Positions 27,282 through 39,752 of a stretch of 64,000 nt of DNA are shown here, one piece after another (within the stretch, counting starts at the first letter, position 1; the number at the start of each line of letters is the position of its first letter). The stretch covers positions 21,078 through 85,077 of the forward strand of contig NZ_PPCX01000014.1 in the NCBI RefSeq assembly GCF_002959775.1. Reading direction: 5' to 3'. The stretch comes from Veillonella rogosae JCM 15642 (GTDB lineage Bacteria; Bacillota; Negativicutes; Veillonellales; Veillonellaceae). The translations under genes were made by a program, and so were the position numbers. The notes below the pieces were generated by a model. The model had not been told where the DNA came from and searched no databases. It saw only the letters and a list, made by a program, of their open reading frames with translations.

Positions 27282-29726
27282 TTAACGTAATCTGCAGTTA
27301 ATTTCTGCTAATGCATCGATAATAGCTTGAATGTTACCATCAATATCTTCATCATTCAACGTGCCTTCCATAGAGCGGAATTGCAAGTTGTATGCAAGAC
27401 TGCGGTAACCAGCTTCGATATGTTCACCTTCGTAAACGTCGAAGATAGATGCACTTTCTAAATATTCGCCACCATGCTCTTTAATAATAGATAAAATTTC
27501 ACCACTAGATACGGACACAGGTGCCACAATAGCAAGGTCACGGCTAGTACCTGGGAATTTACTGAAAGATGTATAGCGGAATGGTGGAATCGTTAAGGAT
27601 AATACTGCTTCCAAATCGATTTCAAACATGTATACTTTTCCTGGTAAATCAAAGTTTTTGCTCACTTGTGGATGTAATTCACCATATTGAGCAATCATTT
27701 TACCATCAACTACGTATTGAGCACTTACACCAGGGTGGAAGTAAGGTTCAGAGCCACGATTAATTTCATAGCCTTTAACACCTAGTTCAGCCAACAACGC
27801 ATCTACGATACCTTTTACATCATAGAAATCTGTAGTGCGTTCTGCTTGATTCCAGCCAGCTTGATTTGCTTTGCCCATCAAGATACCACAAGCCATAGGG
27901 CGTTCATGAGGTACCTCTGTCAAAGGCAATGCTTTGGGTTCATATACATTCGCTGTTTCAAACAACCAAAGATCCTTATTTTGTTGCGCAATATTGCGTT
28001 TCGCAGCTTCGATAACAGCTGGCACCAATGTAGTACGCATATAAGGGAATTCTTCGGAAATAGGATTCAAAATTGGAATGGCTGTATAACGGCTATCCCC
28101 TTCAGGAAGCATCATATTGGAAAGGCCATCTTTATGCATAAAGCTAAATGTAATGATTTGAGTCATACCCAATTTAGCTAACGTATGTGTTACCTCTTTC
28201 GTAAGAGCTTTCTTAGGCGTCATACCACCAGAGGACAATACGGCTACAGGAATTGTAGGAGCGATATTATCATAGTTATAAATACGAGCGACCTCTTCAG
28301 CGATATCAGGCATTACTGTTACGTCACCGCGCCATGTTGGAACGAGGGCAGATAATTGGTCCCCTTCTTCAGTTACAACGAATTCAAGAGCAGTCAAAAT
28401 GCGAACCATTTCGTCTTTTTCGATATTTGTACCCAAGTAATCATTGATTTGTTTTGCTGTGAAAGTAACTGTATGTTGCTCTACAGGGTTCTTGTACACA
28501 TCGATAATGCCTACATCAACTTTACAGGATGGGCAAATTTGTTGCAACAACTGTGCTGCTCTGTCGATAGCATAGGCAGTATATTTATGGTTTACGCCAC
28601 GTTCAAAACGTCCAGATGCTTCAGAGCGCATGCCAAGAGCTTTTGCAGTACGGCGAATGGATGGACCATTAAACACAGCAGCTTCAAACATAACTGTAGT
28701 CGTTTCATTCGTTACTTCGCTGTCAAAACCGCCCATAATACCAGCTACGCCTACAGGGCGTTCTGCATCGGCAATAATAAGCATGGAGTCATTTAATTCC
28801 CGTTCAGAACCATCGAGTGTTACAAGTACTTCGCCATTTTTAGCGCGTCTAGCCACTAATGTATGACCTTTTACATGGTCATAGTCGTATGCGTGCATAG
28901 GTTGTCCTAGCTCTAACATAACGTAGTTTGTAACGTCTACTACATTATTGATAGGACGAATGCCACTGTTGCGCAAACGGTTTTGCATCCACAATGGAGA
29001 TGGCTCTACCTTAACATCAGTTACTACGCGAGCAGTGAAACGAGTACAAAGATCATCTGCCTCAATCTCAACAGCTGCTTTGCCTTCAATAGACTCACCA
29101 TTTTCGTTGACCATGATAACTGGGAATAGAGCTTTTTGATTTGTCATCATTCCGAATTCACGGGATAAACCAACCATGGAGAAACAGTCCGCACGGTTTG
29201 CAGTCAATTCAAATTCATATACTATGTCGTTTAAGCCTAATACATCTTTTACATCAAGGCCGATTGGTGTGCCTTCAGGAAAGATATAAATACCTTGTGC
29301 TTCTTCTGGCAATACTAAATCGCTGGAGATACCAAATTCTGCAACAGAACAGAACATACCTTCAGATACCTCGCCGCGCAATTTACCTTTTTTAATTTCT
29401 GTTCCATCAGCTAAGCGAGATTTATGGTACGCTACAGGTACGATTTGACCTACCGCTACATTTGTTGCTGCTGTTACGATTTGCTTAGTAACAGGCTCAC
29501 CTTCTTCAGTAAGACATTCTACTTGGCATACTTGTAATTTATCTGCATCTGGATGTTTCGTAATTTCTACGATTTTACCAGTATAAATTTTCTTAATGCC
29601 ATTATCCATAGGAATGACATCTTCTACAGGAATCCCTGCTTGTGTTAATTCATCGGCCAATTCTTGAGCAGGACGATTCATATCCACAGGCACGTATTCG
29701 TTCATCCACTGTAAACTTGCTTTCAT
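27282..29726 (-). CDS. pheT: Phenylalanyl-tRNA synthetase beta subunit
   Basis: Editing and tRNA-binding subunit of the alpha2-beta2 enzyme, 814 residues. It has the N-terminal EMAP-type tRNA-binding domain (about 40-155), the B3/B4 editing domain (about 210-390), the B5 domain (about 405-475), the catalytic-like core, and the C-terminal anticodon-binding ferredoxin fold (about 720-814, KFPGTSRDLAIV). It follows pheS by 9 bp, the usual order. Confidence 0.96.
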   Translation of the reverse strand: MKASLQWMNEYVPVDMNRPAQELADELTQAGIPVEDVIPMDNGIKKIYTGKIVEITKHPDADKLQVCQVECLTEEGEPVTKQIVTAATNVAVGQIVPVAYHKSRLADGTEIKKGKLRGEVSEGMFCSVAEFGISSDLVLPEEAQGIYIFPEGTPIGLDVKDVLGLNDIVYEFELTANRADCFSMVGLSREFGMMTNQKALFPVIMVNENGESIEGKAAVEIEADDLCTRFTARVVTDVKVEPSPLWMQNRLRNSGIRPINNVVDVTNYVMLELGQPMHAYDYDHVKGHTLVARRAKNGEVLVTLDGSERELNDSMLIIADAERPVGVAGIMGGFDSEVTNETTTVMFEAAVFNGPSIRRTAKALGMRSEASGRFERGVNHKYTAYAIDRAAQLLQQICPSCKVDVGIIDVYKNPVEQHTVTFTAKQINDYLGTNIEKDEMVRILTALEFVVTEEGDQLSALVPTWRGDVTVMPDIAEEVARIYNYDNIAPTIPVAVLSSGGMTPKKALTKEVTHTLAKLGMTQIITFSFMHKDGLSNMMLPEGDSRYTAIPILNPISEEFPYMRTTLVPAVIEAAKRNIAQQNKDLWLFETANVYEPKALPLTEVPHERPMACGILMGKANQAGWNQAERTTDFYDVKGIVDALLAELGVKGYEINRGSEPYFHPGVSAQYVVDGKMIAQYGELHPQVSKNFDLPGKVYMFEIDLEAVLSLTIPPFRYTSFSKFPGTSRDLAIVAPVSVSSGEILSIIKEHGGEYLESASIFDVYEGEHIEAGYRSLAYNLQFRSMEGTLNDEDIDGNIQAIIDALAEINCRLR

Positions 29727-29735
29727 GAGTTCCTC

Positions 29736-30770
<1,035 letters not shown>

Positions 30771-30794
30771 CTATATTTAAAAGTCTAAACTATA

Positions 30795-31259
30795 TTATAC
30801 CAAATCAGGGTTGTCTTCTTCAATAAAACGCCATGGTAATTCAGGTAATGACTTCTCTTCTAGTACAAAAAATGTACCACGTGCCAAGTGAACAAGTTCA
30901 CCTAATTCATTATAGATACGTGCTGTAGCAACCATAGTTGTTTTACCATTATGCTCTACATTGGCTACACCGCGCAATACAGTACCACCCTTAACGGATT
31001 TTACATAGTTACCATTAAGATCAATAGTGCTAACAGATTTGCCCAATGTGAAACAAGCGGTCCCCATTACACTATCTGCTAAACCAATACAAACGGCACC
31101 ATGTAAATCCCCTCGAAAATTACAATACTCTGTATCATTTGTTTGTAAGGTCATTTCTGCATGACCTGGTTCAACTGCTGTAACTTCTGAATCTTTCACC
31201 CAAGAAAATTGATTTTGAGCTCGTAATTCGTTGAAATATTCTAATAATGTTGTAGCCAT
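30795..31259 (-). CDS. Hotdog-fold thioesterase, PaaI family
   Basis: Acyl-CoA thioesterase-like protein of 154 residues. The segment NFRGDLHGAVCIGLADSVMGTAC matches the hotdog central helix with the HGG-like motif (LHGA) and the catalytic D in LADS. A TTG four codons upstream is in frame, but TTGGAG forms the ribosome site for the ATG at 31259. The substrate is unknown. It lies upstream of pheS with a 36-bp gap, and the efflux operon's terminator stands before it. Confidence 0.83.
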   Translation of the reverse strand: MATTLLEYFNELRAQNQFSWVKDSEVTAVEPGHAEMTLQTNDTEYCNFRGDLHGAVCIGLADSVMGTACFTLGKSVSTIDLNGNYVKSVKGGTVLRGVANVEHNGKTTMVATARIYNELGELVHLARGTFFVLEEKSLPELPWRFIEEDNPDLV

Positions 31260-31322
31260 CTGTTTCTCCAATCAATATACTTACACATCCCATGGATATT
31301 TTATATAAAACTTACAAAAATA

Positions 31323-31359
31323 GTGCGTTACATCATACATATTGTATCATGCAACGCAC
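31323..31359 (-). terminator. Terminator of the efflux operon
   Basis: Stem GTGCGTT-x-CATGATAC/GTATGATG-x-AACGCAC with one internal mismatch and an AATAT loop, then ATTTTTGT on the minus strand. Confidence 0.82.
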
Positions 31360-31425
31360 CATATGCGAACAACTCTATCTAATTATATGACATGTTCTTA
31401 ACAAATCACTATGCCAAGTTCAAAA

Positions 31426-32637
31426 CTATTCATAATGTAATGCATCGATTGGATTAAGTTTTGCTGCTTTACGAGCAGGATAAATACCAAATACCAAACC
31501 GATTGCCACGGAGAAGGCGAATGACATTACGATGGTTGGAATAGAAATAACAGTACTCATCCCCGAGGCCATACCAATTAACTTAGAAGACCCAACGCCG
31601 AGAATAATACCTATGATACCACCCATCAAACTAATTACAATAGCTTCGATAAGGAACTGTGTGACAATGACATTATAAGTTGCACCCAATGCTTTACGCA
31701 CACCGATTTCTCGAGTCCGTTCAGTAACGGATACAAGCATGATATTCATAATACCGATACCACCAACTACGAGAGAAATAGCCGCTACTGCACCTAGGAA
31801 CAATGTCAATGTCCCCGTTGTTTCTTCCATAGTTTCCATAATGGAGTTCATATTTTGAATGTTAAAGTCATCAAGATTTGTATCTTTGATACCATGTCGT
31901 ACACGTAATAAGTTTTCAATATCGGACTGCAAGCGATCGATACCATTTTCATCTTTGCCTACCACATATATCATTCGTAAATAATCAATGCCGTCTACCC
32001 GTTCCATAGCTGTTGTGTAAGGAATAATCACCATGTCATCTTGGTCATTACCCATAGCGCCACTACCTTTACTATTGAGTACCCCAATAATGCGGAATGG
32101 AATATTCTTAACACGTATCTCTTTACCTACAGGATCTTCATCACCAAATAGATTTTTAACAACTGTTTTACCAACTACAGCTACGCGCTCACGATTCTGT
32201 ACATTTTTTTCAGATAAGAATCGACCAGACTTCATGGTCCAGTTATTAACATCTAAATAATTAGCATTAACACCAGATACTGAAGTAGTCCAGTTTTTAT
32301 TTTGATAAATAACTACATATCCGCCATTTGTCATTGGGCTTGCAGCTTTAACGCCATCTAGTTTTGCAATCGCTTCGTAGTCAGCTACCTTTAAGGATTT
32401 CATGGATCCTGGCGATGGTCGTACCCCTGGAGTACGCGGCGCACCTGGCATAACCATCAATAAATTTGAACCTAAGCTAGAAATGGAGTTTTGAATATCT
32501 TGCTTTACACCATTACCAATAGATACTAAAGCAATGACGGCAGCTACACCGATAATAATACCTAGCATGGTTAAAATGGAACGCATTTTATTAGCAATGA
32601 GGGATGCCCATGCCATCAAGAAACTCTCTTTATACAT
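31426..32637 (-). CDS. macB: MacB-type ABC transporter permease
   Basis: Protein of 403 residues with the FtsX/MacB_PCD layout. One N-terminal membrane helix (NKMRSILTMLGIIIGVAAVIALVSIG) is followed by a periplasmic domain (about 45-270) and three C-terminal helices. It lacks its own ATPase domain; the nucleotide-binding protein is encoded just upstream with an 8-bp overlap. With the adaptor gene it forms a tripartite export system that pulls substrates (macrolides, peptides or lipoprotein-like molecules) from the periplasm across the outer membrane. The substrate is not predictable. Confidence 0.88.
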   Translation of the reverse strand: MYKESFLMAWASLIANKMRSILTMLGIIIGVAAVIALVSIGNGVKQDIQNSISSLGSNLLMVMPGAPRTPGVRPSPGSMKSLKVADYEAIAKLDGVKAASPMTNGGYVVIYQNKNWTTSVSGVNANYLDVNNWTMKSGRFLSEKNVQNRERVAVVGKTVVKNLFGDEDPVGKEIRVKNIPFRIIGVLNSKGSGAMGNDQDDMVIIPYTTAMERVDGIDYLRMIYVVGKDENGIDRLQSDIENLLRVRHGIKDTNLDDFNIQNMNSIMETMEETTGTLTLFLGAVAAISLVVGGIGIMNIMLVSVTERTREIGVRKALGATYNVIVTQFLIEAIVISLMGGIIGIILGVGSSKLIGMASGMSTVISIPTIVMSFAFSVAIGLVFGIYPARKAAKLNPIDALHYE

Positions 32638-33358
32638 GAGTCACCTCCTGTACAGGTGTCATATTATGATTCTGGGAGTCTTCTACAATTAACCCATCTC
32701 GTAATACTACATTGCGACTTGCATACGTAGCAATCTCAGGCTCATGAGTAACGAGAATAATTGTACGGCCCTCGTCATAAAGCCCTCTGAAGATGTTCAT
32801 AACGTCGATAGTAGACTTAGAATCAAGATTACCTGTCGGTTCATCGGCCATAATGATGGCTGGATTGTTCGCCAATGCACGAGCTATGGCTACACGTTGC
32901 CGCTGACCACCAGATAACTCGGATGGCAAGTGATCCATGCGGTCACCAAGACCAACAGACGCTAATAAGGCAGCAGCACGTTCATTACGTGTTTTTTTAT
33001 CCATCCCTGCGTAAATCATAGGGAGCGCTACATTTTCTACAGCCGTTAATTTTGTTAATAAGTTAAAACTTTGGAATACAAAGCCTATTTGTTTATTTCG
33101 TACAAAGGCCAGTTCATCATCAGATAAAGTAGCTACCTCATCTCCATTTAGACGATAGGAACCTGTCGTTGGCCGATCTAAACAACCAAGAATGTTCATA
33201 AAGGTAGATTTACCTGAGCCAGAAGGACCCATGATAGATACGAATTCGCCTTTATTGACCTGTAAGTCGATACCATGCAATACAGGCACCGATAATTTAC
33301 CATTTACATAGGTCTTCGTAATCCCTTGTATATCGATTACTGTTTGATTCATATTCAC
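32630..33358 (-). CDS. ABC transporter ATP-binding protein of MacB/LolD type
   Basis: Nucleotide-binding subunit of 242 residues with Walker A GPSGSGKST, Q-loop FVFQSFNLL, signature LSGGQRQRVAIARAL, Walker B IIMADEPTGNLD and the switch histidine in VTHEPE. The sequence between Q-loop and signature is typical of the MacB/LolD/FtsE branch. It is translationally coupled to the permease and follows macA by 6 bp. Confidence 0.92.
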   Translation of the reverse strand: MNMNQTVIDIQGITKTYVNGKLSVPVLHGIDLQVNKGEFVSIMGPSGSGKSTFMNILGCLDRPTTGSYRLNGDEVATLSDDELAFVRNKQIGFVFQSFNLLTKLTAVENVALPMIYAGMDKKTRNERAAALLASVGLGDRMDHLPSELSGGQRQRVAIARALANNPAIIMADEPTGNLDSKSTIDVMNIFRGLYDEGRTIILVTHEPEIATYASRNVVLRDGLIVEDSQNHNMTPVQEVTHV

Positions 33359-33364
33359 CTACTA

Positions 33365-34447
33365 TTAGAATGGTCCACGGCTATTATTCTTAGGAGCAGT
33401 AACATCACCACTTACGATGATTTCATCACCTTCAGATAAACCTTTTAGAATTTGTACATTAGTATCCCCAGTTACGCCTGTAGAAACAGCTGTACGAACT
33501 GGTTGACCGTCTTTCATTACATATACGTATTCACCTTGTTTATCTGTACGTACTGCAGTAAGAGGAACTACTAAGGTATTTTTAATATCTTCACCAAAGA
33601 TAGTAGCACGAGCCGTCATAGATGGTAAGAAATTACCTGCAATATTTTCAGGAATTTGAACCTTAACTGTATAGTACACTACGCTATTACTCGTAGCGCC
33701 CATGTTACCTTTTGTACCTTTTGCAATTTCAGATACGTAACCTGTGAAAGTTTCACCAGGCTTAGAGTCTACAGTAAATTCTACTTTAGCCCCTTGTTTA
33801 ATACTACCAATATCTGTTTCGTCTACAGTAAGATAAATTTCTAGATTATTTAGGTCCGCAATTGTAGCAATAATCATTTGGGTAGAAATACCAGTACTAA
33901 TCGTTTGGCCAGCTTTTAGTGGCGTACCTACAACAGTACCCGACATAGGTGCAGTAATCGTAGCATCACTTAGATCGGCAGATACACGATTAAACGTAGA
34001 TAAAGCACGTTCATAAGATGTTACGGCATCATCATAGGTTTGTTGAGCAATAGCATTTTGAGCAGCCAAAGCTTTGTAGCGATTCATATCGAGCTCAGCC
34101 TTAGATAACGCTGCGCGAGCATCATCAACAGAAGCCTGTAGTTGTCGCGTATCAATATATGCGATAACTTGTCCCTCTGTAACGTGATCATTTTCTTTGA
34201 CTAAAACTCTTTCAAGTTTACCTGCTACATTTGTAGATACATCTACATAGTTTACAGGGTTAATAGTACCGGTCGCACTAATACTTGTTTTTACATCACC
34301 TTTTTCTACTTTACCAGTAGTATATAAATTTTGTGTGTGGCTAGCATTTTGACTATCCATGTAGTAATACGTACCACCACCAAGAACACAAAGAGCAACG
34401 GCACCCGCTACTATGCGTTTACGATGCTTTTGGAAAAATTCTTTCAT
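33365..34447 (-). CDS. macA: MacA-type periplasmic adaptor protein
   Basis: Membrane-fusion protein of 360 residues. An N-terminal helix (about 10-28, RIVAGAVALCVLGGGTYYY) anchors it, then come a lipoyl/barrel-sandwich region split around a helical hairpin (about 90-155), a beta-barrel domain, and a C-terminal membrane-proximal domain. It bridges the ABC permease to an outer-membrane channel, which is not encoded here and must be elsewhere. First gene of the three-gene operon. Confidence 0.9.
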   Translation of the reverse strand: MKEFFQKHRKRIVAGAVALCVLGGGTYYYMDSQNASHTQNLYTTGKVEKGDVKTSISATGTINPVNYVDVSTNVAGKLERVLVKENDHVTEGQVIAYIDTRQLQASVDDARAALSKAELDMNRYKALAAQNAIAQQTYDDAVTSYERALSTFNRVSADLSDATITAPMSGTVVGTPLKAGQTISTGISTQMIIATIADLNNLEIYLTVDETDIGSIKQGAKVEFTVDSKPGETFTGYVSEIAKGTKGNMGATSNSVVYYTVKVQIPENIAGNFLPSMTARATIFGEDIKNTLVVPLTAVRTDKQGEYVYVMKDGQPVRTAVSTGVTGDTNVQILKGLSEGDEIIVSGDVTAPKNNSRGPF

Positions 34448-34589
34448 TATGATCTCCTTAAATAAAGATGAAGATATATGTAAAAGAGACAGTATTCTAT
34501 ATCAACACATATAGTATTTTTAAATTATACAGCACCAATTTCTTTTATGCAATATAATTTCATTAACGATAAATTATGACATATATAGA

Positions 34590-34613
34590 AAATGGCCCCT
34601 AATGGGCCATTTT
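34590..34613 (-). terminator. Terminator after pfkA remnant
   Basis: Stem AAATGGCCC/GGGCCATTT with CTAAT loop and T-run on the minus strand, 11 bp after the pfkA stop. Confidence 0.8.
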
Positions 34614-34623
34614 ATTATATAAA

Positions 34624-36397
<1,774 letters not shown>

Positions 36398-36522
36398 TTA
36401 TTATGTGCCCCTTATTATTTCATATCCTTCATTGTACTATAAAATGGATCAAAAACAAAGACAGACTATAGACATAATATCTATAATCTGTCCCTATAAA
36501 GATCGCAATATTTATACTGTAC

Positions 36523-37032
36523 CTATATCCTTGATTTCACAGCACAATGTACGTAAACTACATTGCCTTTGCGCTCTATATCTTCTATTTCTATATGTCG
36601 TGAAGGCTCTTTTTCATCAACAGTATTAATCCAGTTTATGAGTCGCTCCGTACTACCTAATAATGTTAATTCTAATATGCCTTCATGCTCATCAGTACTG
36701 ACAATCATTAATGGTTCTCCTTGTAAGGAATCAAAGATACTTGTATGGCTGGTTTGAGAATTCTTGTTCTCCCTGAAAGTCTCTAAGAGTTTGGCTTCCT
36801 TAGATACTATATAATCTGACTCCGCATTCATTTGTATAACAAAAGTCTCTTGCTGTTCTTGTAGGAGACTAGTTTTTTGACTCAAATGTACATGTCCATA
36901 TACGGAAAGACTAGTTACTATCCCCCACAGGACTATGGTCATTAGTATCTTGTTGATTGGTTGAATGGTGCTCTCTCTTAGATCCGTCCATATGGAATGA
37001 ATAAATACCTTTATCTGCTTTAACTGTTCCAT
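36523..37032 (-). CDS. PilO-like pilus assembly protein
   Basis: Protein of 169 residues with one membrane helix (about 28-46) after a short cytoplasmic part, then a coiled-coil stretch (50-90) and a small alpha/beta domain. This is the plan of PilO, which pairs with PilN in the inner-membrane alignment complex of type IV pili. Assignment rests on position after PilM and PilN and on topology rather than motifs. The ATG at 37032 has GGAGTGTC before it and makes a 122-bp overlap with the PilN-like gene. An internal ATG at 36939 would shorten the overlap but would remove the cytoplasmic part. Confidence 0.6.
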   Translation of the reverse strand: MEQLKQIKVFIHSIWTDLRESTIQPINKILMTIVLWGIVTSLSVYGHVHLSQKTSLLQEQQETFVIQMNAESDYIVSKEAKLLETFRENKNSQTSHTSIFDSLQGEPLMIVSTDEHEGILELTLLGSTERLINWINTVDEKEPSRHIEIEDIERKGNVVYVHCAVKSRI

Positions 37033-37507
37033 GACACTCCATTCCCGATAATCTCTGCTGCAAAACAGCTATAAATTTACGACATGCTTCATCGCTAACA
37101 CCGATACCATCAATACTTACATGACCATTTTTTATACTTAGACGCTGTAAACTAATACGTTGGTCCATAGCCGTATCAAGAATATATAAGACTATACTAT
37201 TTTGATAGATATTAACTTTATTACTATCAGATGTATTCTTGAGAATTTTATGTTTAATAGCCATTAACTCACTATATTTTTGTTCAACTACTTGATACTG
37301 AGCATTTGCTCGTAAATCTAGATATTCTACCTTTTGCTGATCATATATACCGTAACTAGTCCAGCATATATATATAGATACTAAGCCTACTATAAAATAT
37401 ATAAGACTTATACCATACAGATAGTACCGATATGTATGCCATAGACTATGCCATCGTAAAGAACGAGGCATTAAATTTATACATTTATCTTTACCATCCC
37501 AAGCCAA
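36911..37507 (-). CDS. PilN-like pilus assembly protein
   Basis: About 198 residues. The N-terminal INLMPRS is the PilN motif that docks into the groove of PilM. It is followed by a membrane helix (about 32-52) and a periplasmic part with coiled coil. The likely start is TTG at 37507, with AAGGGGG 10 bp upstream, inside the end of pilM; a second TTG at 37537 is possible. The C-terminal 35 residues are polar, with no counterpart in short PilN proteins, and are encoded within the overlap with pilO. Confidence 0.68.
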   Translation of the reverse strand: MAWDGKDKCINLMPRSLRWHSLWHTYRYYLYGISLIYFIVGLVSIYICWTSYGIYDQQKVEYLDLRANAQYQVVEQKYSELMAIKHKILKNTSDSNKVNIYQNSIVLYILDTAMDQRISLQRLSIKNGHVSIDGIGVSDEACRKFIAVLQQRLSGMECHGTVKADKGIYSFHMDGSKREHHSTNQQDTNDHSPVGDSN

Positions 37508-38345
37508 TCCACTTAAGCCCCCTTGCGGCCATACCAATTGCCATATCCCAATCTAACTGGCCCTTTTTGCAACGATTGCGCCCACGACCTAAGAACAATA
37601 ACGGAATATATTCGTTTTCACCATACATAGAAATTATTTCTTCCATATCATTTCGCTCTTCATCAGATAATGTATCTAAACCGTACATGCGTATACCTTG
37701 AATCTCATCGATACCAAATGTTTGCAATCTAGCTTCTAACTTTTCCATTGCTTCCGATACATCACTACCGGTAATTGGAACCATACATTCGTCAATGCAT
37801 ATATCATTCCACCATAGCCATAGATGCATAGCCCCTTCTTCAACAACACCAGTTACAGTCCCACTACGCCGCATCAAGCAGTAACAAATAGGAATGGGCC
37901 AAAAATCGATAACATCTACTGGCGCATACGTATCTCGTATGCCTTGTTTTAACAGCTCCAATGAATGACGATCTACGGCTACCATAAACATATGATAACT
38001 ATGTCTTGGATATTCTCGACGACATGCATCCATTTGGAAGCTATCTCCATCAAAGTTAAAGTAATCCTCTACATTCCACTTAATAAATTCCTTCATATCA
38101 AAATCGTGAGGATCATAAGGTGCTACACGCATTTGCGTATCTATATTAGCTACAATGCTATAAGCCCCTTCGTCTAAATCATAGGTTTCAATAAATCTAG
38201 TAACGTCTTCATCAATAGGTCCACTCCGTTTCATCTCTAATGCATCGGTAATGACCATTGTTTTATTTTCAATATGAGCTGTAACACATACAATACGCTC
38301 ATCCGTAATACAAACACCAGAATGAATTTTCTTTTTCCGTTTCAT
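37491..38345 (-). CDS. PilM-like actin-fold pilus assembly protein
   Basis: Cytoplasmic protein of 284 residues. The ordering before PilN and PilO and the pattern of a pilus ATPase-like fold (VCITDERIVCVTAHIEN at the start, MFMVAVDRHSLELLKQGI in the middle, WDMAIGMAARGL at the end) support PilM. The closing A-x-G-x-A-x-RGL block is typical of the family. Nucleotide-binding loops are poorly conserved. It follows the last pilin-like gene by 9 bp. Confidence 0.68.
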   Translation of the reverse strand: MKRKKKIHSGVCITDERIVCVTAHIENKTMVITDALEMKRSGPIDEDVTRFIETYDLDEGAYSIVANIDTQMRVAPYDPHDFDMKEFIKWNVEDYFNFDGDSFQMDACRREYPRHSYHMFMVAVDRHSLELLKQGIRDTYAPVDVIDFWPIPICYCLMRRSGTVTGVVEEGAMHLWLWWNDICIDECMVPITGSDVSEAMEKLEARLQTFGIDEIQGIRMYGLDTLSDEERNDMEEIISMYGENEYIPLLFLGRGRNRCKKGQLDWDMAIGMAARGLKWIGLGW

Positions 38346-38354
38346 AGCCTCACC

Positions 38355-38762
38355 TCAATAAGGTTTTACCTTTACCACATGCATACGCTTATCTTGATCT
38401 ACTGTGACATACATATGAACGCGGCTCACTATTTCCCGATTTTTTAATTTCCCATAACTCATAACATGACGAGGATTATCCATCGAACGATCCGGTTCAA
38501 TGGTAATTTCTACATCTCCCTCATCTGACACTATTAGTTTTTGTTGAAAGTCCCAAGTATTACCTTCCTTACAATACCCTACAAACCAATGAGCCCCTCT
38601 TTGAGCTGCATAATGAGCCTCTTCTAAATGGATTTCATCGACGGCATTGCTTTCACAAATTTGACTAATACGAAGCCCCATAAAGGCTAAGAGCAATAAT
38701 AAGGACATCGTAAGTATAGCTACATATGTAATAAAGCCCGCATTATGGGCTCCTCCGTTCAT
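38355..38762 (-). CDS. Minor pilin-like protein (PilX/ComGG position)
   Basis: Protein of 135 residues with a pilin-type start: MNGGAHNAG followed by FITYVAILTMSLLLLL. A prepilin peptidase site could lie after G9, but position +5 is Val rather than Glu. A missing Glu5 is known for PilX/GspK-type tip subunits. The globular part has a hydrophilic C-terminus. GAGGAG precedes the ATG at 38762, and the gene overlaps the previous one by 20 bp. Confidence 0.6.
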   Translation of the reverse strand: MNGGAHNAGFITYVAILTMSLLLLLAFMGLRISQICESNAVDEIHLEEAHYAAQRGAHWFVGYCKEGNTWDFQQKLIVSDEGDVEITIEPDRSMDNPRHVMSYGKLKNREIVSRVHMYVTVDQDKRMHVVKVKPY

Positions 38763-39318
38763 GGCTTGTCTCCTCATTATCTTTATACCAATCATAAACA
38801 GCACTCTGCCCTATAGCGACCTCATACAGAGCTAACCCACCATATCCGCTTGTATAGAGCTTATTATTAGTAAAGCGATTATTAATGTACCATCGCAGAT
38901 GAACTGTTTTATTATTATCTAGACTAAATGGGTGTTCCTGCGTATACCCTACATTACGCTTATCTCTTGTTCCTATGATGCGACTACCACTTACGGGTTG
39001 TAGGCTACCATCCGTGAGTTTTCTGTAAAGAGCATGTCTTTGTACGGTCAAGGTCGTACGCTTTGTATCATGAATATATAAGCTTATATTCTTATCCTCT
39101 ACGGTAACCTCTACAGGATTCCATATCATTTGAGCTACCACCATACGCCGTGTATAACGACCATCCTCCATCATCGCTACGCTATCTAGTAATTTGGCGT
39201 CCCACATAACCGCATAGAATACAATGCCTAAGAGCAAGGTAAGAACGATAACAGAAATCGTCATACTAATAAGGGTCGAGTACAAGATAAAGCCTTCATG
39301 ATTAACTTTGCTATTCAT
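38743..39318 (-). CDS. Minor pilin-like protein (ComGF/GspJ position)
   Basis: Protein of 191 residues beginning MNSKVNHEG then FILYSTLISMTISVIVLTLLL, a class III signal with Ser at +5 instead of Glu. The globular part contains RRMVVAQM and a beta-rich region, consistent with GspJ/ComGF-like minor subunits. GGAGGAAAC lies before the ATG, and the start overlaps the previous stop by 4 bp. Confidence 0.6.
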   Translation of the reverse strand: MNSKVNHEGFILYSTLISMTISVIVLTLLLGIVFYAVMWDAKLLDSVAMMEDGRYTRRMVVAQMIWNPVEVTVEDKNISLYIHDTKRTTLTVQRHALYRKLTDGSLQPVSGSRIIGTRDKRNVGYTQEHPFSLDNNKTVHLRWYINNRFTNNKLYTSGYGGLALYEVAIGQSAVYDWYKDNEETSHERRSP

Positions 39319-39752
39319 CGTGTTTCCTCCAAATCAATGGATAGTGAATAGACAACCGTTTCATTATCTATGGCCTCTACCGTTAAACGTTGTAGTGAAA
39401 TACCCTGCACTACTACGGGGTTCACATATGTTTTATAACTAATAGCTTCACTAGGGCTCATGATAAATTGTGAGTGATGTACGCCTGTTTGAAGTGTTCC
39501 CGTTTCATAATATGCTGCTTTACCTTCCTCTACATACGTTATAGTATCTTGCAATATATGGTCCCAATAATAAGCCTTATATATCGTTATCGTCGCCATC
39601 CAGAACACAGATAATACAATAGGTAACATAAACATAATAATAGCTGCCGAGATTAAAGCATCGCCATACATAAACCCTTCAGTGTACTTCTTCCCATCTG
39701 ATACGCCCCGTTTGTACCGATACCCATATGCGATTTTTCTCACCACTTTCAC
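39315..39752 (-). CDS. Minor pilin-like protein (ComGE/GspI position)
   Basis: Up to 145 residues. Behind a basic leader comes KYTEG then FMYGDALISAAIIMFML, a class III signal with Asp at +5, a conservative change from Glu. No in-frame ATG precedes this motif; the only candidates are GTG codons at 39752, 39746 and 39743, all inside the previous gene, so the start is uncertain and initiation probably depends on coupling. Placed third among four minor subunits. Confidence 0.58.
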   Translation of the reverse strand: MKVVRKIAYGYRYKRGVSDGKKYTEGFMYGDALISAAIIMFMLPIVLSVFWMATITIYKAYYWDHILQDTITYVEEGKAAYYETGTLQTGVHHSQFIMSPSEAISYKTYVNPVVVQGISLQRLTVEAIDNETVVYSLSIDLEETR

